From positions 1 to 41,158 of the forward strand of contig JALWEJ010000045.1 in NCBI GenBank assembly GCA_027014115.1: a DNA stretch of 41,158 nucleotides, in the 5' to 3' direction. This stretch comes from Desulfurellales bacterium (GTDB lineage Bacteria > Campylobacterota_A > Desulfurellia > Desulfurellales > Hippeaceae). This document shows positions 35,204 through 41,158 of this stretch, piece after piece. How positions within the stretch are numbered: the first letter of the stretch is position 1; the number at the start of each line of letters is the position of its first letter. The notes under the pieces were generated by a model. That model had not been told where the DNA came from and searched no databases. It saw nothing but the letters and a program-made list of their open reading frames with translations. A program made the translations under genes and the position numbers.

Positions 35204-36678
35204 TTCAAGCAAGAATTCGTGAATTAAACATACTATTTGAATCCTATTCGGCAAACCCAACATACGAAATACAAAAAGACATTGCCGATTTGATAAGAAA
35301 TCAACAAACGCCCATATCGTTTAAAACAAAAGCGCTTCTGTTTTTAAGAAAACATAAAAATCAGATTGATATACAGCTGTTTGCAAATTCAATAAACAAA
35401 ACAAAACAGACAGCAAAAGAACTACTGCATAACAAATTGGTAAAAACCTATTTTCCTGTGGTCGGGGAAAACGAATCAAGACTTGCAGTGCTCTATTTAA
35501 TAAAAATAGACACAGAAGAATCCTTTTCATTTAAAAACGGCATAGAAAACATACTACTGCTATCAAAACAGATAACAGAGCAGTCTTTTTTTGTAACATT
35601 TGATTGCGACTTTGTCGGCAGTTCATTTATGCTGTCTTTGGCTGCAGCCATATTGACAAAAAATTCTCAAGCATCCAAAAACTTCTCATTCAGTGGAATA
35701 TTTGACGCCTCAGGAAACATTCTCACAAGTGACTATAAAAAAAAGAAAGAACAAATCAGCAAAGAACACTCAAAACTGTTCATAGATGAAACGGTGGTTA
35801 AAAATTTAGATGAGCTTGACTATATAATAAACAGCGAAAAAATAGATATACCGTTCAGTGTGGCAATAAAATCAAAAACAGCAGCTCAAACACCAAAACT
35901 CGATGCCCAAAAAAATCTTGAACTAATTAAAAACGAAATAGAATCAAACTACAACATAAGATTTAAAACAATAAAAAAATTGTATAATCTGCAAGATGAA
36001 GATTTTTTATTTTATACGAAACAAAGTTATCTACCAGATGATGATTGGAAAATATACCTCACAAAAGCCTATGAAAAAATTCAAAACTTAAAATCGAAAA
36101 TAGACAATAAAATATGCGTTTTTCATTTTTCTCTTTTTGCGTCAGCCACATTTTCATTTGGTCTTGGTGCACTGTTTGGATGCAAAGAACCGTTTGTTGT
36201 ATATCACTACAATGCCGGAAAATATCACTGCGTGTTGAATTTTAGAGATAAAGACCCAAGAATTCTAAAACAGATACCAAAAAATACAAAACATATAAAA
36301 TGCATCCACGATATACAAACAAGTGATGTATTGGCTTTGGTATTTTATGTAGCATCACACAATCCTAAAGGTGATATAGAAAAATACCTTGAAGATACAT
36401 ACAAGGATTTTGATATTGTCCACTGCGTATCAAAAGACAGGCAGGGCAAAATACCCCTAAAAGACTGGAGTATCTATGTTAGGGAAATGTATAAACACTA
36501 CAACTACACAAAGGATAAAAAAATAAAAAAACGGCTCTTTTTCTTCAGCTGTCCCGTCCCTCTTGCCTTCGGTTTTGGGGTAGATGTCGAAACCTTTGAA
36601 AATGCCGATGTATTTAATCTAAAACAGACCCAAAACAGCTACACAAAAGTCTTTAATTTAAGAAAGCTTAAAATCTAA
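35200..36678 (+). CDS. calpL: Lon protease-SAVED effector, CalpL-like
   Basis: A 492-residue soluble protein. After a helical N-terminus, about 80-235 is a Lon (S16) peptidase domain: CDFVGSSFMLSLAAAI (136-151) matches the Lon GPSAG region with Ser142 as nucleophile, and SGIFDASGNIL (165-175) then YKKKKEQI (179-186) matches the GEI..G.vlpiGGLKEK block with Lys183 as general base, 41 residues away. From about 305 a SAVED domain follows: FHFSLFASATFSFGLGALFG (308-327), VYHYNAGKYH (334-343), and the closing FFFSCPVPLAFGFG (447-460) with DVFNL (470-474). In CalpL, cyclic tetra-adenylate binding to SAVED drives oligomerisation and cleavage of CalpT. The 3' end overlaps cas6 by 21 bp. Confidence 0.85.
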   Translation: MIQARIRELNILFESYSANPTYEIQKDIADLIRNQQTPISFKTKALLFLRKHKNQIDIQLFANSINKTKQTAKELLHNKLVKTYFPVVGENESRLAVLYLIKIDTEESFSFKNGIENILLLSKQITEQSFFVTFDCDFVGSSFMLSLAAAILTKNSQASKNFSFSGIFDASGNILTSDYKKKKEQISKEHSKLFIDETVVKNLDELDYIINSEKIDIPFSVAIKSKTAAQTPKLDAQKNLELIKNEIESNYNIRFKTIKKLYNLQDEDFLFYTKQSYLPDDDWKIYLTKAYEKIQNLKSKIDNKICVFHFSLFASATFSFGLGALFGCKEPFVVYHYNAGKYHCVLNFRDKDPRILKQIPKNTKHIKCIHDIQTSDVLALVFYVASHNPKGDIEKYLEDTYKDFDIVHCVSKDRQGKIPLKDWSIYVREMYKHYNYTKDKKIKKRLFFFSCPVPLAFGFGVDVETFENADVFNLKQTQNSYTKVFNLRKLKI

Positions 36679-37473
36679 AAAAACCTCTCCAAAACCCATC
36701 GATGCATTTGTGCCTATATTCAGCAGACTTGATAAATACAGATACGGATAGAGAGCTTGAATTTCACCCTCAACGGAAAATCTGCATGTTATAGACGGTA
36801 TATTCATTGTTCTCTTTTTTCTGTTTGAATAACGCTTTATATTCTCATATCTGCACTCAATTATAGAAGTTTTGATTGCTGCATCAGGTAAAAAAACCTT
36901 ATAATTTTTATTTCCATAAAACTTATTGACAAGATATATTCTTTTTTCTACCGCCTTCAATATATCATAGAATGTCAAATTATCACATGAAATCATTTTT
37001 GAGTTCTGTTTTATGCGAACAAAACGAACTTCAATATTCAGTTTATCGGCCTCAAGATTTTTTTCTTCAATATCATTGGAATTTGTTAATACCTTTTTAT
37101 TAAACACACCTTTTGAGAATGGATTAACAAAGCCAGCCTTCTCGATATCAAGCTGCCTTTTAAAGGCATCAAGATACACTTCAGCAAATTCAGCAAAACT
37201 CCCGACAAACACAATTCTTAAGTAATCCCTCTCTGCCCTATTTATAACATACGGAGGAAATAAAACATCTTTGTAGCGCTCAAAAGAGAGCATATACAAG
37301 CATTTATCATTCAGTGGGCAGCTGTCACACTGCATATTCTTTAAAACACAAAATCTTCTTTTTAAATATCTACCAAGCATACCGCGGTAGTATGAGCCGT
37401 AAAACCTGTAGTTTTTCTCAACAGGCTTAAACTTTAAGCTTATAATGGAAAAATTGAAATTACCTATCTGCAT
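36658..37473 (-). CDS. cas6: CRISPR endoribonuclease Cas6
   Basis: A 271-residue Cas6 that would cut pre-crRNA within repeats. The C-terminal glycine-rich RAMP loop is NIGTNASMGFGEV (about 252-264). The N-terminal ferredoxin-like fold carries YYRGMLGRYLKRRF (28-41) and a four-cysteine group C42-x6-C49-x2-C52-x5-C58, typical of the COG5551-type Cas6 and possibly zinc-binding. Catalytic residues vary in the family and I cannot assign them. It overlaps the Can2-like gene upstream by 10 bp and is the last gene of the Csm operon. Confidence 0.9.
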   Translation of the reverse strand: MQIGNFNFSIISLKFKPVEKNYRFYGSYYRGMLGRYLKRRFCVLKNMQCDSCPLNDKCLYMLSFERYKDVLFPPYVINRAERDYLRIVFVGSFAEFAEVYLDAFKRQLDIEKAGFVNPFSKGVFNKKVLTNSNDIEEKNLEADKLNIEVRFVRIKQNSKMISCDNLTFYDILKAVEKRIYLVNKFYGNKNYKVFLPDAAIKTSIIECRYENIKRYSNRKKRTMNIPSITCRFSVEGEIQALYPYLYLSSLLNIGTNASMGFGEVFLDFKLS

Positions 37474-38600
37474 TGAAACCTTTCAAAAAATCCTTTTATT
37501 CCTTTATTTTCCACATCATCTCTAAAGACAAAATCTATACCGAGAAGGTTACTTCTTGCTAATAGTGACTTCTTTGTCTCTTTATTAAGAATTTTTTTAC
37601 TCAAACTTGCAAAATATGATTTTGCAGCAAGACCAAAATCCCTATTGAGCTGAGCAACCTTATACAAAGCGTTTGTTGTTTCATATCCCTCCATATTTCC
37701 CGTTTTGCACTCCACAACAAAAAGGTTATTGTCTTTAATGAAGACAACATCAAATTCATTCGGGACATCTTTTATATCTGTCTGCCTTTTAATCTTTACA
37801 TTTAATTTAATATCATCGATACATAATTCCTTGATTTCTGAGTAAACATATTCCTCAAACCATCCGCCGCTAAAAAAATCAACCCACCTTCTCTGTCTTA
37901 AGTTATATTTATCTATATCAATATTGATTTTGTTTAAAAGACGCTTTATTTCTCCATATTCCAAACTTTTGTTAATTTTTTTGAGTTCTTTGCCGTCTTT
38001 TCTGTATTTTCTTAAAATTTGTGTAACCTTATTGATAACACTATTATCTTTAATATAGGTTTCAAAAATAAATCTGCTTAAATCAATATCTAAAGCTTTT
38101 GAATCTTCATATTCCACATCAAGTGATTTTAAATATTCACCAACATCCATTTTGTAATTTATTTCTACATCAACAGCTTTCCCATTACCTCCAAGAGGAT
38201 AAATCTGTTTGTATGATGTGCTGCCTATCGGAAGATAAACAATGTTTGCGGTAAAAGATTTATCTTTAAAAAAGTTATAGGCTGCCAAAGACATAATTTT
38301 TGTTCCGCCTGTAATATTTACAAAAACCTTATCAAAATCGTTATTTTCAAAATATTCTTCGAGTTTTTTATTAACATCAAAAAGCATATTTTCATCAGTA
38401 AGCAGCTTGTCGTATTTCTTGTTGTCAAAAAAATCAAAACCTATCGCTTTGATTATTGTATCGCTTTTGCCCTGTTTCTCCATTTTCTCTGTCGTGATAA
38501 GCAAAACCTTGTCAAACCCTTCACCATATTTTAGCGAGTTTTTCAAATAAACAACATTGGGTATAGTTTGAGCGCTGACCAGAACAACCGTCAAATTCAT
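37464..38600 (-). CDS. can2: CARF-domain nuclease of the Can2/Card1 family
   Basis: A 378-residue cyclic-oligoadenylate-activated nuclease. The N-terminal CARF domain (1-145) starts LTVVLVSAQTIPN and has the ligand-loop motif VNITGGTKIMSLAAYNFF (94-111). The C-terminal PD-(D/E)xK domain (about 235-378, DUF1887 type) shows GGWFEEYV (245-252) with Glu249/250, NEFDVVF (281-287) with Asp284 and the E-x-K motif VVECKTGN (295-302) with Glu297 and Lys299, so it looks active. Characterised Can2/Card1 enzymes respond to cA4 and cut ssRNA and nick or cut DNA. The 373-378 residue length agrees. It starts directly after csx20. Confidence 0.92.
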   Translation of the reverse strand: MNLTVVLVSAQTIPNVVYLKNSLKYGEGFDKVLLITTEKMEKQGKSDTIIKAIGFDFFDNKKYDKLLTDENMLFDVNKKLEEYFENNDFDKVFVNITGGTKIMSLAAYNFFKDKSFTANIVYLPIGSTSYKQIYPLGGNGKAVDVEINYKMDVGEYLKSLDVEYEDSKALDIDLSRFIFETYIKDNSVINKVTQILRKYRKDGKELKKINKSLEYGEIKRLLNKINIDIDKYNLRQRRWVDFFSGGWFEEYVYSEIKELCIDDIKLNVKIKRQTDIKDVPNEFDVVFIKDNNLFVVECKTGNMEGYETTNALYKVAQLNRDFGLAAKSYFASLSKKILNKETKKSLLARSNLLGIDFVFRDDVENKGIKGFFERFQCR

Positions 38601-38601
38601 A

Positions 38602-39000
38602 TTAAATCCTTTCGTATTTTCTAAATCTCACATGTTCAAATTGAGAAACCTTTATCAACTTGCCGTTTTCCATTCTTTCAATTGTATTTCTCTTTGTTGT
38701 TGCATATATAGGAACAAGCGAGTGTTTAAAACAAAAATCCACAACAAGGCAAACAGCACCAAAATCACCCTGAACCAAAACCCAATCATTTGATTTAGCT
38801 TTGCTTTTTATCCACTCAAAAATCGGATTCAAATAACCATTCAAACTTTCCTTATTAGGCGGAACGCCGCTCCAGAGATTTTGTAAATTTCTTGGCAGAT
38901 ATTCAAAATTCGATATGCCCGTCCCTTTCAGCTCATCAATTTGAGCATCCGTAAGCTTATGAGAAAAGATGAGGAATATGGAATCAGTTGACTGTTTCAA
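38602..39000 (-). CDS. csx20: Csx20, ring-nuclease family CRISPR accessory protein
   Basis: A 132-residue protein that fits Csx20: FLIFSHKLTDAQIDELK (9-25), FEYLPRNLQNLWSGVPP (32-48), VLVQGDFGAVCLVVDFCF (74-91), PIYATTKRNT (97-106) and the closing HVRFRKYE (123-130). Csx20 proteins are small CARF-like proteins reported to degrade cyclic oligoadenylate, switching type III signalling off. The first 17 bp overlap csm5. Position between csm5 and the CARF nuclease fits a role in limiting Can2 and CalpL activity. Confidence 0.85.
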   Translation of the reverse strand: MKQSTDSIFLIFSHKLTDAQIDELKGTGISNFEYLPRNLQNLWSGVPPNKESLNGYLNPIFEWIKSKAKSNDWVLVQGDFGAVCLVVDFCFKHSLVPIYATTKRNTIERMENGKLIKVSQFEHVRFRKYERI

Positions 39001-40150
39001 TTTTCCCCTTCAACCAGCCCATAGGATAGCCGCCGGCAAGCCACAATGTGCTTTGGTTTTTTCCAATTTTGGATTCTCCTGTGTTGCCTATTTTTATTTT
39101 AATTTGCCTGCAGCCCTCTATCGTTTTTGAAACAGCACCGCCATGTTTTCCCAGCTTAACATAAAACATATTCTCTTCTATTTTAACAAGCTTGAAATTT
39201 TTCAATTTATCCAAATATGAATTGTGATACCTTTCTCCACCACTCATTTTAGTATTGGCATCAAAACCAAAATAATTATCTTCCCATTTATAAACCCAGT
39301 TTACATACATCCATCTCATCCAAGTTGATAATGTCTTTTCTGATATATTATTTAACGGTTTAAGCTGAAGGCTTTTTAATATTTTATTTAAATTGTCTAA
39401 AAATTGAGGATAAACTGCAATCTCTCCCTCAAATCTACTTTTTTTATCCACACATTCCAAAATATCGGGTATGTTTTTTATATCCCTAATGCCGTTTTTT
39501 GGTTTACCTATCGAAAATACCCTATAAACTTTTTGTTTTGTATCGCCAACAGGCAAAAAATCTGACACCTTAACAAATTTCATTATATCCTTTTGAGCGA
39601 AATTTCCCTGTCCGTCTATAATCAAAAAATCATTAAGCTTAGAACAATCTTTTTTAACCCTGCTTAACAAGGTTTTTCTGTCAATCTTTTCTTTGCTGTC
39701 TTTATCTTTAAACCGCTTCTCCAATCTTCTCATAAAAAAATCTATAACTGCATTTCTTAAAGCGCCTTTGATTGTTGAGCCGGGAATATAAACGTTATCA
39801 TCATAACGATTTCTTATAAATCTTGAAATTCCAGCCCTAAATGCCGCCGTTTGTTTTGTTATATAGCCAAATGCGCTGTGTTCAATATCAACACTGTATC
39901 TGTAATTATCATCAGCCAAACTCTTTATAAAGCCAAGAAGTGAATCGTTTGTCTTTGTGTAGCTTGATGCAAGTTTCGTGAATTCATCCAGTCTTCCGTC
40001 GCTCTCAACTCTATTCAATAACTTATTCTCATCTACAACGAAAAGTTTTTTCTCTTTATCATCGACAAAATATTCAAATGGGTAGTATTCCTCTCCGCAA
40101 CCAATATGGATGGGCGTAAAGGTTTCTAAGCTAACTTTAAATCTAAACAT
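38984..40150 (-). CDS. csm5: Type III-A effector subunit Csm5
   Basis: A 388-residue RAMP protein capping the crRNA 3' end side of the Csm complex. It begins RFKVSLETFTPIHIGCGEEY, the usual Csm5 start. YIPGSTIKGALRNAVIDFF (about 121-139) is the conserved RAMP-superfamily motif, and a glycine-rich loop is present near the C-terminus (GKHGGAVSKTIEG). The ATG follows the csm4 stop immediately. Length is normal. Confidence 0.93.
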   Translation of the reverse strand: MFRFKVSLETFTPIHIGCGEEYYPFEYFVDDKEKKLFVVDENKLLNRVESDGRLDEFTKLASSYTKTNDSLLGFIKSLADDNYRYSVDIEHSAFGYITKQTAAFRAGISRFIRNRYDDNVYIPGSTIKGALRNAVIDFFMRRLEKRFKDKDSKEKIDRKTLLSRVKKDCSKLNDFLIIDGQGNFAQKDIMKFVKVSDFLPVGDTKQKVYRVFSIGKPKNGIRDIKNIPDILECVDKKSRFEGEIAVYPQFLDNLNKILKSLQLKPLNNISEKTLSTWMRWMYVNWVYKWEDNYFGFDANTKMSGGERYHNSYLDKLKNFKLVKIEENMFYVKLGKHGGAVSKTIEGCRQIKIKIGNTGESKIGKNQSTLWLAGGYPMGWLKGKIETVN

Positions 40151-41056
40151 CTACTCCTCCACATCAATAAAAACAGGAATCATATATGAATTTTGATAAT
40201 GCCCATCATAATTAGAGACTCTCAATGCACTGCCGTAAACATCTTTTGTTTTATCAATCTTAAATATTGAGCCGCTTTTAAATAAAACAGCAGGGTTTTT
40301 AAACGGATTACCAAAAATTAAATCACCACCATGCTTTCCAAATTTCGTAAATGTCTTACCAAACAGAATTTCACAGTCTGTGCAGGGAATACCGCTTGAT
40401 AGGCTGACAAAGGCTGTTTTACCGTTTTTTTCTAAAATTTTTGGGGAATCCTCATATTTAACAACCCTAAATCTGCCCTTCCCCACCGACTTATCTTTTC
40501 CAAATCCGAATTTTCCTATACTTTCAAAAATCTGCTCAATATCTTTTCTTTTAATTTTTTTATCGTCGTATTTTGCATATATATCAACATTAACCATAAA
40601 AAATTTTTCCTGAGTGGTATATAATCCCGCATCGGTTGTATTACTTATGCGGTTTACGCTATTTTTCATACCGACAGAATTTTTAAAAGCAGACTTTTCA
40701 ACAATAAACTTTTCAAGACTAAACAAATCAACTTTCTCGTGCAACCAATTATCATCAAGCCTCACATAACGCGCCTTTTTGATGTTTTTCATCCTTATAT
40801 AATATTCATCACCAAATCTTTTTTTTATCTTGTCGTATTTTTGAGGCTTTACAAACGGCACTGCAATAGAACCTTCGGGAAATCCGTCGGAAAATACAAC
40901 AAAGGGACTGGTTTCAAAATCTTCTAAGACCTCTTTTAGTTTATCCTCACCGAAAATATACCTAAGCTCCCACGCAAACTGACCAAAAATAGTATCACTC
41001 TGCAGCTCAGAGCCAACAGGAGACTCAAATCCAACTGTTATTTTTAAACTCTGCAT
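40151..41056 (-). CDS. csm4: Type III-A effector subunit Csm4
   Basis: A 301-residue RAMP protein that binds the 5' crRNA tag and contacts Cas10 in the Csm complex. The start region LKITVGFESPVGSELQSDTI with TIFGQFAWELRYIFG (about 22-36) and the glycine-rich segment KFGFGKDKSVGKGRFRV are diagnostic, as is the central VEKSAFKNSVG region with NRISNTTDAGLYTTQEKFF (about 131-149). It ends immediately before csm5. cas10, csm2 and most of csm3 would lie to the right of the window. Confidence 0.93.
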   Translation of the reverse strand: MQSLKITVGFESPVGSELQSDTIFGQFAWELRYIFGEDKLKEVLEDFETSPFVVFSDGFPEGSIAVPFVKPQKYDKIKKRFGDEYYIRMKNIKKARYVRLDDNWLHEKVDLFSLEKFIVEKSAFKNSVGMKNSVNRISNTTDAGLYTTQEKFFMVNVDIYAKYDDKKIKRKDIEQIFESIGKFGFGKDKSVGKGRFRVVKYEDSPKILEKNGKTAFVSLSSGIPCTDCEILFGKTFTKFGKHGGDLIFGNPFKNPAVLFKSGSIFKIDKTKDVYGSALRVSNYDGHYQNSYMIPVFIDVEE

Positions 41057-41065
41057 AACAAAATC

Positions 41066-41158
41066 CTACTGTCTAACAAATTCATTAAGCTTATCTTTGT
41101 CCACACTAATCTCTTCAAAATTTATATTTTCCCCATTAACGGAAACATCTTCAAATTT
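41066..41158 (-). CDS. csm3: C-terminal end of Csm3 (partial)
   Basis: The minus strand is open from the window edge to a TAG stop at 41066-41068, giving 30 residues ending DKDKLNEFVRQ. It lies 9 bp upstream of csm4 in the same orientation. By order in type III-A operons this is most likely the end of csm3, the backbone RNase subunit. The fragment alone has no diagnostic motif. Confidence 0.65.
   Translation of the reverse strand, partial: KFEDVSVNGENINFEEISVDKDKLNEFVRQ

Noticed and set aside
35200-36678. CalpL-like protein as a membrane-bound protease
   Set aside because: No segment is hydrophobic enough for a membrane helix at the N-terminus; the hydrophobic strands fall inside the Lon and SAVED domains, agreeing with a soluble protein.
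33182-41158. CRISPR array in the defence island
   Set aside because: No regularly spaced direct repeats are visible anywhere in the window; an array must lie beyond the right edge or elsewhere.

Overview
The window is A+T-rich bacterial chromosome. Its gene content suggests an anaerobic, probably sulfur-reducing and moderately thermophilic bacterium of the Hippea/Desulfurella type (Campylobacterota, Desulfurellia). That placement is an inference from a four-subunit pyruvate:ferredoxin oxidoreductase, a membrane H+-pyrophosphatase, the coexistence of ClpXP and HslUV, LeuC/LeuD of the short archaeal/Thermotoga type, and HQWRQPLN-type histidine kinases. No rRNA or taxon-specific marker is present to prove it.

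Layout. 1-344: gene-free stretch, possibly with the worn end of an IS256-like element. 345-3013 (+): VanZ-like protein, pdxJ, acpS, folC. 3010-8710 (-): one long unit starting from a strong sigma70 promoter, running tRNA-Ser(GGA), tRNA-Arg(GCG), SRP RNA, dnaX, ybaB, recR, porC, porD, porA, porB. 8740-10345 (-): purC, purS, purQ. 10457-13841 (-): a CBS/DHH pyrophosphatase-like protein lacking its C-terminal catalytic domain, then the K+-independent H+-pyrophosphatase hppA. 13920-20494: universal stress protein, tRNA-Thr(CGT), ferritin-like protein, a REC-GGDEF-EAL regulator with a double-Cache histidine kinase, and pyruvate kinase. 20632-23765 (+): iron alcohol dehydrogenase, a small lipoprotein, mnmA and two small conserved or unknown genes. 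23830-28905 (+): tig-clpP-clpX-hslV-hslU proteostasis string. 28885-33181 (-): DUF2914 protein, leuC, leuD, leuB, a YfcE-like phosphoesterase and engB.

33182-41158 is a defence island and the most interesting part. On the minus strand the tail of a type III-A (Csm) CRISPR operon enters from the right: csm3 (partial), csm4, csm5, csx20 (ring nuclease family), a CARF-nuclease of the Can2/Card1 family, and cas6. Converging on it from the left, and overlapping cas6 by 21 bp, is a four-gene plus-strand operon. I read three of its genes as a CalpS (sigma-70-like), CalpT (MazF-related anti-sigma) and CalpL (Lon protease-SAVED) cassette, in which cyclic tetra-adenylate made by Cas10 would trigger proteolysis and release a sigma factor. 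The first gene is a small Cys4 protein with a possible MazF/PemK-like strand pattern. It is not part of the described CalpL-CalpT-CalpS trio and is the best candidate for a new component. The locus thus joins a nuclease arm (Can2), a transcriptional arm (CalpL/T/S) and a signal-removal protein (Csx20). cas10, csm2, most of csm3 and any CRISPR array lie outside the window.
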